This document shows positions 17,717-26,546 of a DNA stretch of 64,000 nt, one piece after another. The notes beneath the pieces are model-generated. The model did not search any database and was not told the DNA's origin. It was given only the letters and a program-made list of their open reading frames with translations. How positions within the stretch are numbered: position 1 is the first letter of the stretch; every line of letters begins with the position of its first letter. Source of the DNA: Paenibacillus sp. VTT E-133291 (GTDB taxonomy: Bacteria; Bacillota; Bacilli; Paenibacillales; Paenibacillaceae); the NCBI RefSeq assembly GCF_002264395.1, contig NZ_NFVA01000029.1, positions 1 through 64,000 of the forward strand, written 5' to 3'. The translations under genes and the position numbers were made by a program.

Positions 17717-18259
17717 ATGAGTACTTATGAGGCAGTATCTTTCCAGACGCAACAAGGTATGGCGGTTGATCTTAGGAGGATTCCGCCCGAGGATGCTTGT
17801 CATTTACAGCAACTGCTCTCCCGTCCAGAAGTGCAGGCTCATATTCAAATACGCACCGGAGCTGGATCAGAACTTGCTCAGGTGGAGAAGCTGGTGAATC
17901 GGATGTTATTCGCATTCGATCCTTGCGCGTTACATGCGGGTATCTATTTGAAGGAGCAGCAGAAGTTGATCGGTATTGTTGCTTTGCAGCATTGGAACCG
18001 CCGTGAGGGAAAGGCCACTTTAGGATATATGCTAGACCCGGTGTACTGGGGAGGGGGATTGGCAACAGAGGCGGTTGGCTTATTTTTAAATTACAGTGTT
18101 CATACGCTTGGGATAACACGGATCGAAGGGCGCTGCCGAGGAGATAATATTAGATCCGAACGTGTGATGCTTAAGAACGGCATGATGCTGGAACGGGTGA
18201 TGCCCAGAGTAGGCTCCTTGGACGATGTAATGAAAGTATTCACATTGTTACACAAATGA
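17717..18259 (+). CDS. GNAT acetyltransferase, RimJ/RimL-like
   Basis: 180-residue N-acetyltransferase. The acetyl-CoA site lies in GYMLDPVYWGGGLATEAV (about 104-121), and the typical RimJ/RimL C-terminal helix and strand, N-x2-SERVMLKNGM, follow. The substrate is unknown. GAGGAGGAG lies just before the ATG, 34 bases after the phosphoesterase, so it is probably co-transcribed with it. A strong terminator follows about 80 bases after the stop. Confidence 0.82.
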   Translation: MSTYEAVSFQTQQGMAVDLRRIPPEDACHLQQLLSRPEVQAHIQIRTGAGSELAQVEKLVNRMLFAFDPCALHAGIYLKEQQKLIGIVALQHWNRREGKATLGYMLDPVYWGGGLATEAVGLFLNYSVHTLGITRIEGRCRGDNIRSERVMLKNGMMLERVMPRVGSLDDVMKVFTLLHK

Positions 18260-18336
18260 AATAATGCCGTTATGAAACTCTAACAGTGTCCGGTTAAACT
18301 AAGTACATGACCCCCTTTTAAAAATATACTGCTTTG

Positions 18337-18366
18337 GGACCCGATGATTCGGGTCCATTTTTTTTG
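18337..18366 (+). terminator. Terminator after the DUF3891 operon
   Basis: GGACCCGA / TTCGGGTCC with a short loop, followed by ATTTTTTTT. Its position inside a longer open frame shows that the downstream nitroreductase starts later, at 18434. Confidence 0.88.
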
Positions 18367-18433
18367 TCAGGACCTAATCCGATCGTTTATGATTAACAAA
18401 CAGTCGAATGAATTTAGAAGGAGGCGTAACATC

Positions 18434-19174
18434 TTGAATGATGTAATACAGACGTTAATGAGTCACCGTTCTTTCCGGCAGTATTCTGATCTACAAGTGG
18501 AGCCGGATAAGCTAAAGATAATGATCGAATCCGCCCAAGCAGCGCCCTCATGGGTTCATGGACAGCAGGTCTCCATTATAGCTATCAAAGATCCTGCGCG
18601 TAAACAGCAGCTTTCGGTCTTGTGCGGCAATCAGAAGCATGTAGCAGCAGCCCCTGTCTTTCTGGTGTTCTGCATGGACTTCTATAGAGCGAAATTAGCA
18701 AGTAAAGTGGAAGGCAAGTCTTTTGAAGCCGTAAAAGATGTAGATGCTCTGCTCGTTGGAGCTACAGATGTCGGTATCTCAGTGGCTAACGCGATTGCAG
18801 CGGCAGAATCCATGGGACTCGGGATCATCCCTATTGGGGGTGTCCGGCGCAATACAGCAGGTGTTATTGATCTGTTGAAGCTGCCGGAGTACGTATTCCC
18901 TATCGTCGGGCTCTGTGTCGGATATCCGGCCGAAGAGGTCGCACAGAAGCCGCGGCTGCCGCTGGATGCGGTGTTTCATGAGGAACAATACAATCCGGAT
19001 GTGGAAGGTCTCCTGGAGGCGTATAATCAAACCCACCGTGAATATATGCAGCAGCAGGGATTAACGGTGAGGGATTGGACGAGCACAATTGCTCATTTTT
19101 ACGATATCAACCCGGAATATGGGGATGCGAAGCGTACTCTGAAGCAGCAAGGGTTTACCTGCGATAACCTATAA
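18434..19174 (+). CDS. NADPH-dependent nitroreductase / FMN oxidoreductase (NfrA/NfsA-like)
   Basis: FMN flavoprotein of the NfsA/NfrA group that reduces nitro compounds, quinones or flavins with NAD(P)H. The start is TTG at 18434, 9 nt after AGAAGGAGG; earlier in-frame codons lie across a terminator. The 246-residue protein opens MNDVIQTLMSHRSFRQYSD. The HRSxR motif that binds the FMN phosphate is at about 11-15. SAQAAPSWVHGQQ and IIPIGGVRRN follow. Length and motifs match Bacillus NfrA (249 residues). It is monocistronic. Confidence 0.87.
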   Translation: MNDVIQTLMSHRSFRQYSDLQVEPDKLKIMIESAQAAPSWVHGQQVSIIAIKDPARKQQLSVLCGNQKHVAAAPVFLVFCMDFYRAKLASKVEGKSFEAVKDVDALLVGATDVGISVANAIAAAESMGLGIIPIGGVRRNTAGVIDLLKLPEYVFPIVGLCVGYPAEEVAQKPRLPLDAVFHEEQYNPDVEGLLEAYNQTHREYMQQQGLTVRDWTSTIAHFYDINPEYGDAKRTLKQQGFTCDNL

Positions 19175-19183
19175 ATAAACGAC

Positions 19184-19256
19184 AATGCACCAAGCGGAGA
19201 TTGGTTTAACGGAGGGTAACCCCACCCCTAAACCAATAACGCTTGGTGCATTTGTT
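19184..19256. terminator. Large bidirectional terminator
   Basis: TGCACCAAGCG and CGCTTGGTGCA, together with inner TTGGTTTA / TAAACCAA arms, form a long stem between convergent genes. Confidence 0.85.
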
Positions 19257-19272
19257 CAAATACAAGAAATCT

Positions 19273-20082
19273 TTACAGTGAAACTTTAATTTTCTCGCGC
19301 TGCTTGTAATAAACCCAATGCGTAAAACCTATCGCTTTAAGCTGCTCGGCTACCGCATCTCGGTCTTCTGCGACTCGGGATGGCTTATGCGCATCCGATC
19401 CGAAAGTAACCTCAACGCCAAAATGATGTGCGCGCTCCAGTATATCTTCTGATGGATACCAACCGCCAACCAGCTTGGTTCCGCCTGAGGTATTAATTTC
19501 GATCGCCACGCCACATTCACTAATGACTTGCAGACAGTCATCAATTGGCTTTGGAGCAGGAATTTCTGAAAAAGCAGGATAATTTCCCTTCATCGCATCA
19601 ATGTGTCCGAGAATTTGGAACATGCCACTGCGGGCGGAATCAGCAATCAATCGGTAATAATCAGACTTCACACGTATCTGTTCATTCTTGCTAAGCCCTT
19701 TCCAGCGACCCTTGTTAAAGATACTGACGCCACCAACACTATGTACCGATCCAATCACATAATCAAAAGGGTAGGCGGATAATGTTTTGCGGTAAAGCTC
19801 GGCATGCTCAGGGAAGTAGTCCGATTCAATACCCAGCAGAACGTCGATTACACCTTCGTATTCTTTTTTGAGGGAGAGCACTTCCTGAACATAATTTGAG
19901 AATTCGGACTTACCCATAGCAATTAGAGGAAAAGCTTGCTCGGAAGGGCTTCCAAAATAAGGGGTGTGGTCAGAAATGCCTATTACCCCTAACCCTGCTG
20001 AAATTCCGGCTTCGATATAATCTCTAATCGTTCCATCGGCATGGCCACAGCGAAAATGATGTGTATGCAGGTCAAATTTCAT
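19273..20082 (-). CDS. PHP-domain histidinol-phosphatase family protein
   Basis: 269-residue PHP phosphoesterase of the HisK/HisJ type. Metal-binding motifs occur in the usual order: HTHHFRCGHA near the N-terminus, ISDHTPYFG, IESDYFPE, GSVHSV, LGHIDAMKG and GSDAHKP. Histidine biosynthesis is the best-known role, but no his genes are nearby, so another sugar- or amino-alcohol-phosphate is possible. I place the start at the ATG 20082 (MKFDLHTHH), 9 nt after AAAGGAG. It may be co-transcribed with the LysR gene upstream (69 bases). Confidence 0.86.
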   Translation of the reverse strand: MKFDLHTHHFRCGHADGTIRDYIEAGISAGLGVIGISDHTPYFGSPSEQAFPLIAMGKSEFSNYVQEVLSLKKEYEGVIDVLLGIESDYFPEHAELYRKTLSAYPFDYVIGSVHSVGGVSIFNKGRWKGLSKNEQIRVKSDYYRLIADSARSGMFQILGHIDAMKGNYPAFSEIPAPKPIDDCLQVISECGVAIEINTSGGTKLVGGWYPSEDILERAHHFGVEVTFGSDAHKPSRVAEDRDAVAEQLKAIGFTHWVYYKQREKIKVSL

Positions 20083-20151
20083 CAAGATCAACTCCTTTAA
20101 ACAAGGTTATACAATTAGCTCAGAAGTATCGATTCCACTTTTGGGTGTTTT

Positions 20152-21054
20152 TTATTCAGACCCAATAAATTGTGTCTCCGGCATACCTTTGAGATCACTA
20201 AGAAACTGTCTCATAGCTGAGTTCACGTATTTTCCAGACTTCGTTATGACACCTACAGGATGCGTGACCTCCAATTCAATAATAGGCACAATTTTGAGGG
20301 AACCGGCTCGCACCTCAGCGGTTACTGACTGCTTGGAAATAATGGCTGCACCTAAATCGAGCTCTACCATCCGTTTCACTTCCTCGCTGCTGGTCAGTTC
20401 CATTATTACCTGTGGCTCTATGCCATGCTTGGAGAATACTTCATCGGCAAATTTACGGCCCACTGTATCCGGTGAGAGCAGAATTAGCGGGGTTTTGCTT
20501 AGGGCTTCAATACCTGCAGTCTTAACTTGAGCCAGGGGGTGTCTGGGTGAGACCACCAACTCGAATGTATCATAATAAAGAATGGAAGTAGTCATACTCG
20601 GACTACGTCCGATCAAATAGCCAATGCCGACATCGACAATGCCATTCTCGACATGTTGATAAATTTGAGACGAGGACATAGAGGAAATAGATGTTTTGAT
20701 ATGAGGGAACTGGTCTTTAAAATAGGATAAAATACGCGGTAAAATTTGAATGGCGATAGAGGTAGTAGTGCCGAGAATAATATGTCCTTGGGGATTATCT
20801 TCAAGATCCGCAAGTCTCTGTTTAAGCTCCTCGACAATCGACACAATTTGTTCCGCATGCTCCAGAAATACAGTCCCTCGATCGGTTAACGTAACAGGCT
20901 GGTTCCGGTCAACCAGCTGTGTTTTGAACTCTTCTTCAAGGCTCTTGATTTGTGCTGAAACCGCCGGTTGGGTCAAGTTAAGCAGTTCTCCGGCCTTGCG
21001 AAAGCTCATCGTTTTGGAGATCGTTATTAATGTCTCCAGCTGGCTGATGTTCAT
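20152..21054 (-). CDS. LysR family transcriptional regulator, CysL/CysB-like
   Basis: 300-residue LysR regulator. The helix-turn-helix is at about 18-45 (SFRKAGELLNLTQPAVSAQI). The effector domain from about 90 resembles the CysL/CysB branch. AAAGGAGG lies 6 nt before the ATG. It is divergent from the CheX-like gene and upstream of the PHP phosphatase on the same strand. No cysteine or sulfur genes lie nearby, so the regulon is open. Confidence 0.85.
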   Translation of the reverse strand: MNISQLETLITISKTMSFRKAGELLNLTQPAVSAQIKSLEEEFKTQLVDRNQPVTLTDRGTVFLEHAEQIVSIVEELKQRLADLEDNPQGHIILGTTTSIAIQILPRILSYFKDQFPHIKTSISSMSSSQIYQHVENGIVDVGIGYLIGRSPSMTTSILYYDTFELVVSPRHPLAQVKTAGIEALSKTPLILLSPDTVGRKFADEVFSKHGIEPQVIMELTSSEEVKRMVELDLGAAIISKQSVTAEVRAGSLKIVPIIELEVTHPVGVITKSGKYVNSAMRQFLSDLKGMPETQFIGSE

Positions 21055-21307
21055 GGAATACCTCCTTTGGACAAGCTAATATGAAAGTGATAGGGTGAAA
21101 TATTACGTTCCATGTTGGCATTTGATTTAAATTATAGGAGATAATACCCGACAGAGCAATGTTGCAACATAAACAAACTTGGGTTCGAATTCGACATGTA
21201 CATTAATTTTTGCTGAATTGTGCCGATATATAAAGTATAATAAATCCATATTACTTGGGACTTTTGGTATATGACTAAAGCACGATAGAGGAGGAGACTG
21301 GACTTTC

Positions 21308-21763
21308 ATGAAAGCAGAAGTAATTAATCCTTTTTTAGAATCTGCACGGACTGTTATAGAACAAGTGATTCAGGTCTCGCCTTCCACTGGGAATTTAGGC
21401 ATCAAAGAAATTGAACTGATCGATAATCATATATGGATTCAAGTGGGAATGACAGGCCAGCTGAGCGGAAATATTATATTTGGTATCGCAGAGCAGGTAG
21501 CCTTGCGAATGGTATCGATTATGATGGGCGGCTATGTGATTACGGAGATGGATGAGATGGGTCAGAGTGCAATTTCAGAGCTAGGCAATATGATCAGTGG
21601 AAATGCCAGTACGATTTTATATAATCAGGGGGTTTCAGTGGATATAAGTCCTCCCCAAATTATGAAGCTTGAGAGTATGTCTTTTTTGCCTCGCAAAGCA
21701 CTTAGTATTCCATTGTTGATGGATGGGGTTGGAGAGATGGATATTCAGGTGATGATCTCTTAG
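21308..21763 (+). CDS. CheX-like chemotaxis phosphatase family protein
   Basis: 151-residue protein of the CheC/CheX/FliY fold, which dephosphorylates CheY-P in characterised members. The single active-site helix carries S-x3-E-x2-N (SAISELGNMISGN, about 95-107), as in CheX, which has one such motif. Here it is an orphan with no che or fli genes close by. The protein starts MKAEVINPFLES. GAGGAGGAG lies upstream with a longish spacing of about 12 nt. An SDR gene follows 28 bases later. Confidence 0.78.
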   Translation: MKAEVINPFLESARTVIEQVIQVSPSTGNLGIKEIELIDNHIWIQVGMTGQLSGNIIFGIAEQVALRMVSIMMGGYVITEMDEMGQSAISELGNMISGNASTILYNQGVSVDISPPQIMKLESMSFLPRKALSIPLLMDGVGEMDIQVMIS

Positions 21764-21791
21764 GCAAGAGTTAGGAGCTGAAATACCTTTT

Positions 21792-22568
21792 ATGGTACTT
21801 AAAGATAAGGTTGTTGTGATTACAGGAGCATCCAGCGGTATTGGTGCATTAACCGCACAAATGCTTAGTAAGCAAGGTGCGATTCCGATCCTTTTGGCAC
21901 GTTCTGAAGCGAAGTTGAAAGAAACGGCGGCCGGTATTCCGGGCGTTTTTGGACTGTATACATGCGATGTAACAGATGCCGATGGTGTACAAGAGACCTT
22001 TGCTCAAATTTTGGCGACTTACGGCAGAATTGATATTTTGCTAAATAATGCAGGGTACGGTAAATTCGCCGCTTTTACAGAGATGGAGCCTCATGAGTTT
22101 GATGATATGATGGATGTTAACTATATGGGGATTGTTCGTTGTACAAAGGCTGTTGTTCCACATATGTTAGAGCGGGGAAGTGGCCAGATCGTAAATGTGG
22201 CTTCTATGGCAGGGAAGATCGGTACAGCCAAATCGGTAGCCTATACAGCCACCAAGCATGCTGTTCTCGGATTCACGAATGCACTCCGTCAGGAGCTGCG
22301 GAAGAGCGGCATTATCGTTTCGGCTGTCAACCCGGGCCCCATTGCCACTGATTTCTTCAAAACGGCTGACCCTTCCGGCAATTATGAAAAGAGTGTAGCT
22401 CGGATGATGATGACACCAGAACATGTCTCTTCCAAGATCGTAAAGGTCATGGAAACTGGCAAAGAAGAGATTGATCTACCGGGTTTAGCAGGGTTTGGTA
22501 TTCGGCTTTACGGTCTGTTTCCTCGTCTGGCGGACAAGCTTACTTATAATGCGATGAACAGAAAATAG
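21792..22568 (+). CDS. SDR family oxidoreductase
   Basis: 258-residue classical short-chain dehydrogenase/reductase. The cofactor motif GASSGIG is at about 12-18, NNAG near 88-91, the catalytic serine in VASMAGK and Y-x3-K in YTATKHA (about 154-158). The C-terminus FGIRLYGLFPRLADKL resembles the YqjQ-like subgroup. The substrate is unknown. An AGGAG lies 14 nt before the ATG, which is rather far. A terminator follows. Confidence 0.88.
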   Translation: MVLKDKVVVITGASSGIGALTAQMLSKQGAIPILLARSEAKLKETAAGIPGVFGLYTCDVTDADGVQETFAQILATYGRIDILLNNAGYGKFAAFTEMEPHEFDDMMDVNYMGIVRCTKAVVPHMLERGSGQIVNVASMAGKIGTAKSVAYTATKHAVLGFTNALRQELRKSGIIVSAVNPGPIATDFFKTADPSGNYEKSVARMMMTPEHVSSKIVKVMETGKEEIDLPGLAGFGIRLYGLFPRLADKLTYNAMNRK

Positions 22569-22589
22569 AGCCTGCCGTCAGTATTATGG

Positions 22590-22617
22590 GCCTTCCATTT
22601 GGTGGAGAGGCCTTTTT
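22590..22617 (+). terminator. Terminator of the SDR gene
   Basis: GGCCTTCCA / TGGAGAGGCC pair imperfectly around TTTGG and are followed by TTTTT. Confidence 0.7.
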
Positions 22618-22665
22618 GGCATATAATGAAGATATTATCTCAAGCGAAAAGGATGAATTACACTT

Positions 22666-24168
22666 ATGAATAAAGCTTCTTTTGCGGCTATCGGCATTCA
22701 GGAAGACCTAGTTGCCCGATTGTCGGAATTCGGTATTAACGCCCCATCCCCGGTACAAGAGCAGACGATTCCACTTCTGCTGGAGGGAAGAGATGTTATT
22801 GCTGCTTCCCAGACTGGAACGGGTAAGACCTTGGCCTATCTGTTGCCTCTGCTTCAAACGATCAACCCGGAGCAGAAGGTGGTCCAAAAGCTGGTGCTCG
22901 CCCCTACACAGGAGCTGGCGATGCAAATCTTACGTGAGGCGGAACGTTATGGCGAACACCGTGGGATTCGAGTAATGGGTCTTATTGGCGGAGCAGCCAT
23001 CAAACGGCAGATTGACAAACTGCGTGAGCATCCACAGCTTGTTGTGGGAACCCCTGGCCGGATTCGCGAATTGATTGGTCTTCGCAAGTTAAAGATGCAT
23101 GAAGTCAGCACGATTGTTCTAGATGAAGCGGACCAAATGTTCCAGCTAAGCGGGGCCAGAGAGGTAACGAAAATTGTTAGCAGCGCACTGCGTTCACGCC
23201 AGCTCGTTATGCTGTCTGCAACCATTGGGCCGGAGACGAAAGCCTTGGCAAATCGTGAAATGAAGAACCCGGCAGAGGTTGGAATTGCTCCAGGTGTAAT
23301 GACGGCAGAGAGTTTAGAGCATCATTATGTTGTCACTGAAGAACGCAATAAAATAGACATGCTACGCCGGGTCATCCGTCATTACAATCCAGATAAAGCG
23401 ATTGTGTTCGTGAATGCTACAGATGATATTGCAGAGGTAGAGGCTAAGCTGAACCATCTTGGACTAACTGCGGCGGCACTTTACGGTGATGCTGATAAAG
23501 TAACGCGCAGTAATGTATTGTCACGTTTCCGTGAGGGAAAATTCCGTGTGCTTGTTGCCAGTGATGTAGCTGCCAGAGGACTGGATATTGAGAATTTGTC
23601 ACTGGTAGTTAGCTTCGATCCTGCCTTTGATTCCGAGCATTATGTACACCGTGCGGGTCGTACGGGCCGGATGGGAAAACGCGGATTATCCGTAACGATT
23701 GTGACAGAGCAGCAGACCTTTATTATGCGTAAATTTGCGCGTGAACTGGATATTTCCCTTGAAGAGCGGGAAATGGTCGGTGGCAAGGTGCTAGCAGCAG
23801 ATGAAGCGCGCAATGCTTTGAATAGTGGACGGGGACGAAATGAGAACAGCGGACAACGCCGCGATGCTTCTTCTCCGCATATCAGTAAGCCACAGGCGCG
23901 AACATCTGGGAATGCAGGAACCCAGCCGTCTACAACCAGCACAGAGCGGCAACCTGTTAAAAGACTGGCTACGATCCAGACAAGTGAGGCAAGCGTAGAA
24001 CCACAGCGCGATTCTCAGCGCAGTGTGAATCCTTCTACAGGCGCGCGTGGAGGTGCGTCTCCTGCACGAAGCAAACGCAGCAGCAATGCGGAACGTGAGA
24101 AGAACCGTAAGAATAAAGGAGCACCAAAGTGGTTGAAAGACAAAACTCCGAGAGGTGACGGTCAATGA
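22666..24168 (+). CDS. DEAD-box ATP-dependent RNA helicase
   Basis: 500-residue DEAD-box helicase for RNA remodelling (ribosome assembly, mRNA decay or cold response in relatives). The motifs are complete: a Q-motif region near 20, ASQTGTGKT near 47-55, PTQELA, GTPGR, DEAD near 153, SAT, ARGLD and HRAGRTGR near 325-335. The C-terminal 110 residues are a disordered tail rich in Arg, Ser, Asn and Gln, typical of RNA-binding extensions. The stop overlaps the start of the ABC ATPase gene by ATGA, so translation is coupled with ecsAB. Confidence 0.92.
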   Translation: MNKASFAAIGIQEDLVARLSEFGINAPSPVQEQTIPLLLEGRDVIAASQTGTGKTLAYLLPLLQTINPEQKVVQKLVLAPTQELAMQILREAERYGEHRGIRVMGLIGGAAIKRQIDKLREHPQLVVGTPGRIRELIGLRKLKMHEVSTIVLDEADQMFQLSGAREVTKIVSSALRSRQLVMLSATIGPETKALANREMKNPAEVGIAPGVMTAESLEHHYVVTEERNKIDMLRRVIRHYNPDKAIVFVNATDDIAEVEAKLNHLGLTAAALYGDADKVTRSNVLSRFREGKFRVLVASDVAARGLDIENLSLVVSFDPAFDSEHYVHRAGRTGRMGKRGLSVTIVTEQQTFIMRKFARELDISLEEREMVGGKVLAADEARNALNSGRGRNENSGQRRDASSPHISKPQARTSGNAGTQPSTTSTERQPVKRLATIQTSEASVEPQRDSQRSVNPSTGARGGASPARSKRSSNAEREKNRKNKGAPKWLKDKTPRGDGQ

Positions 24169-24911
24169 ATAATTCTCCCGTATTGCAAATTACGGGCCTC
24201 AGTGGTGGTTACAGCCTGAATAAGCCGGTGCTGCATGATATTGCACTTCAGGTGCAGCCTGGCGAGATGGTTGGTTTAATTGGTTTAAATGGAGCAGGAA
24301 AAAGTACGACCATGAAGCATATTCTAGGATTGATGTCGCCCCATAAGGGCGATATCACAGTAAAGGGTAAGACCCGTGCAGAAGATCCCATCGGATATCA
24401 CAATGCTTTAACATTTGTGCCTGAATCGCCTCTTTTATATGATGAATTGACGGTACGTGAGCATGTTGAATTTACAGCAAGAGCGTACGGGATTGAACAA
24501 AGTGATTACGAAACCCGCACCTCACATCTAGCCAAGCTGTTCCATATGGAAGATAAGATGGACACGTTGTCGACCCATCTATCTAAAGGCATGAAGCAGA
24601 AGGTCATGATCATGTGTGCTTTCGTTGCGCGGCCGGCGTTATATGTAATCGATGAGCCTTTTTTAGGGCTAGATCCTTTAGGTATTCGCTCGTTGCTTGA
24701 TTTCATGATGGACCTGAAAAAATCAGGATCCTCTATTCTGCTCAGCTCTCATATTCTTTCTACCATTGAGAATTATTGCGACCGCTTTATTGTGCTGCAT
24801 AAAGGTAAGGTGATTGCTCAGGGAACGCTGGAAGAAATTGCGGCAACCACTGGACTACAGGGGCTGACTTTGGAGCAGCTGTTCTATGAGCTGGTTCAGG
24901 GAGGGAAATAA
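24165..24911 (+). CDS. ecsA: ABC transporter ATP-binding protein EcsA
   Basis: ATPase subunit paired with EcsB. Walker A is GLNGAGKST (about 41-49), the signature LSKGMKQKV is near 139-147 and Walker B is LYVIDEPFLGLDP near 159-171. In Bacillus the Ecs transporter affects secretion, competence and intramembrane proteolysis; its transported substrate is debated. The length of 248 and the gene pair agree with EcsA. It begins inside the stop codon of the helicase gene. Confidence 0.88.
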   Translation: MNNSPVLQITGLSGGYSLNKPVLHDIALQVQPGEMVGLIGLNGAGKSTTMKHILGLMSPHKGDITVKGKTRAEDPIGYHNALTFVPESPLLYDELTVREHVEFTARAYGIEQSDYETRTSHLAKLFHMEDKMDTLSTHLSKGMKQKVMIMCAFVARPALYVIDEPFLGLDPLGIRSLLDFMMDLKKSGSSILLSSHILSTIENYCDRFIVLHKGKVIAQGTLEEIAATTGLQGLTLEQLFYELVQGGK

Positions 24912-24912
24912 T

Positions 24913-26133
24913 ATGGATTTGAAAGAGCTGCGGCGCACGCGGCGAGGTCGATTCATGGGAAGCATGCTTCCTTATGTAGGATATATCATTCAAAGCGGCG
25001 TAGCTATGGTCTTCCTCTTTGTGTTAATTGTCTTCTCGGCTTGGTATACATCGCTGTTACAGAATGTGCCGGAAGGCATTCCCATTCGTTGGATTATGCT
25101 TGCAATACTGCTGCCTGCGGCAGTGCATAGCAGCTTCCGTACTTATTTGCAGACCCCAGATACGATCTTTCTACTGCCTCAAGGTCATCGGATGAAGGAA
25201 TATTTTGCACCTTCGTGGGTTAGTGGGAACGTATGGAAGATTGTTCGATTGTTATTTGTGCTCATTACTCTTTGGCCGTTGTACATACGTACAGATGACA
25301 ATCCTAAGCGACTTTTATTTACCATATTGATTTTGATAGCTGTGAAGTTAATTGCGAGTTACGGTTTATGGAAAGAGATAGCTATGCTGTCGCGTCCGAT
25401 GGCAGGTCTATTTACTTTCTTACGCTGGGCAGTCGGCGGATTAATTATTGCCGCTTGGTTGTGGCAGCCAGTCGGCTCAAGTCTAATCTTTATCGTGTTA
25501 TTAGCAGCAGCCTATCTTGTCGCACTGTCTGTCCCTGCACGTCACGCTGTACCATGGGAAAGACTAATCGCCATGGAAAAGAATCAAGGTGGACGCGCGC
25601 TGATGGTTCTGGGCTGGTTCGTGGATGTACCGGGTCGTGAGCAACGGGTATATGCTCGTCGTTATCTTTCCAAATGGGGCGCAAAGCTCCCTTGGCGTAA
25701 GGATACGGCTTACCGCTATCTGCTGACCAAGAGCTTCGCCCGGGGAGATATCTTCGGAATCATTATGCGGATTTCGGTACTGGCTTTGCTGCTGAATGGG
25801 TTGAACCATGACAGTTACTTCGGCACCGCCATCTATTTGTTCTTCCTGTTCATTATTGGTGTACAGTTGTCGGCACTCCGCAAATTGCATAGTGAGTCTT
25901 TTTGGCTGACAGTGTATCCCTTTCCTGAAGGCAGTAAGGCGGATAACACAACACAATTTGTATTCCGCGCACATCTGGTAGTGGCACTGATTCTTGGTTT
26001 ACCTTTCTTAGCCTCTATAGGCGACCGTCTACTACCAGTGATTGGTACATTTGTAGCAGGGATTCTGGTATCCTTTCTGTTTAAGGGATACTTGTCCCGC
26101 AAAGCGGCACGGATGGTTGACGAGGATTTGTAA
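24913..26133 (+). CDS. ecsB: ABC transporter permease EcsB
   Basis: 406-residue multi-spanning membrane protein of the EcsB family. The start at 24913 (MDLKELRRTRRGRFMG) follows AGGGAGG and lies one base after the ecsA stop; a frame open to 24886 would overlap ecsA. About eight hydrophobic segments are visible, with a basic cytoplasmic N-terminus and a large central loop near 215-260. It ends the helicase-ecsAB operon. Confidence 0.87.
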   Translation: MDLKELRRTRRGRFMGSMLPYVGYIIQSGVAMVFLFVLIVFSAWYTSLLQNVPEGIPIRWIMLAILLPAAVHSSFRTYLQTPDTIFLLPQGHRMKEYFAPSWVSGNVWKIVRLLFVLITLWPLYIRTDDNPKRLLFTILILIAVKLIASYGLWKEIAMLSRPMAGLFTFLRWAVGGLIIAAWLWQPVGSSLIFIVLLAAAYLVALSVPARHAVPWERLIAMEKNQGGRALMVLGWFVDVPGREQRVYARRYLSKWGAKLPWRKDTAYRYLLTKSFARGDIFGIIMRISVLALLLNGLNHDSYFGTAIYLFFLFIIGVQLSALRKLHSESFWLTVYPFPEGSKADNTTQFVFRAHLVVALILGLPFLASIGDRLLPVIGTFVAGILVSFLFKGYLSRKAARMVDEDL

Positions 26134-26148
26134 GAGATGATTTCAAAA

Positions 26149-26203
26149 TAAAAAAGGCTTTCTCAAAAGTAGAGGATTCTACGGATGAGGAAGCCTTTTT
26201 TTG
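26149..26203 (+). terminator. Terminator of ecsAB
   Basis: AAAAAGGCTTTCTCA and TGAGGAAGCCTTTTTTT form a long stem with an AT-rich middle. Confidence 0.85.
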
Positions 26204-26225
26204 TGTGGGGAATGAGGTGTAGCAT

Positions 26226-26257
26226 TGGAAAAGGGAAAGAGCTCAAGGCTCTCTCCC
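26226..26257 (-). terminator. Terminator of the YjcZ-like gene
   Basis: On the minus strand GGGAGAGAGC / GCTCTTTCCC pair around CTTGA and are followed by TTTTCC, close after the stop at 26275. Confidence 0.7.
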
Positions 26258-26274
26258 GTAACTGTCATCTCTAG

Positions 26275-26397
26275 TTAGACAAAGAGTGAACGGCTGATGA
26301 TAACCAGCAGGATAAAGAGAACCAGAATGGCGCCAGTGCTTGTGAATCCGCCGCCTCCACAACAACCGTTAAATCCGCCTCTTACTTCTTCGCTCAT
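26275..26397 (-). CDS. YjcZ family small sporulation-type membrane protein
   Basis: 40-residue protein starting MSEEVRGGFNGCCGGGGF and ending in one membrane helix with the motif GAILVLFILLVII, the mark of YjcZ-type tiny membrane proteins of Bacillales, many of which are sporulation-linked. The start at 26397 lies about 8 nt after AAAGGGG. Upstream in-frame codons would overlap that site. It stands alone with its own terminator. Confidence 0.85.
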   Translation of the reverse strand: MSEEVRGGFNGCCGGGGFTSTGAILVLFILLVIISRSLFV

Positions 26398-26491
26398 GTT
26401 CATTCCCCTTTCGGTGTGTGTTGTACTTGAGTACATCGTATTGTATGTGCGGAGAGAGAAGCATGTATAGGCCAATGCCGGAGGAGTCCAG

Positions 26492-26527
26492 AAAAAAAAT
26501 CAGCCCCGTAGAAACGGAGCTGATTGT
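26492..26527 (-). terminator. Terminator of the aminotransferase gene
   Basis: On the minus strand AATCAGCTCCGT / ACGGGGCTGATT pair around TTCT and are followed by eight T. Confidence 0.88.
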
Positions 26528-26546
26528 AAGGAGTATGAAAGATTTG

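Noticed and set aside
18344-18433. N-terminal extension of the nitroreductase
   Set aside because: It contains a strong intrinsic terminator, and the TTG at 18434 has an ideal ribosome-binding site and matches the family start.
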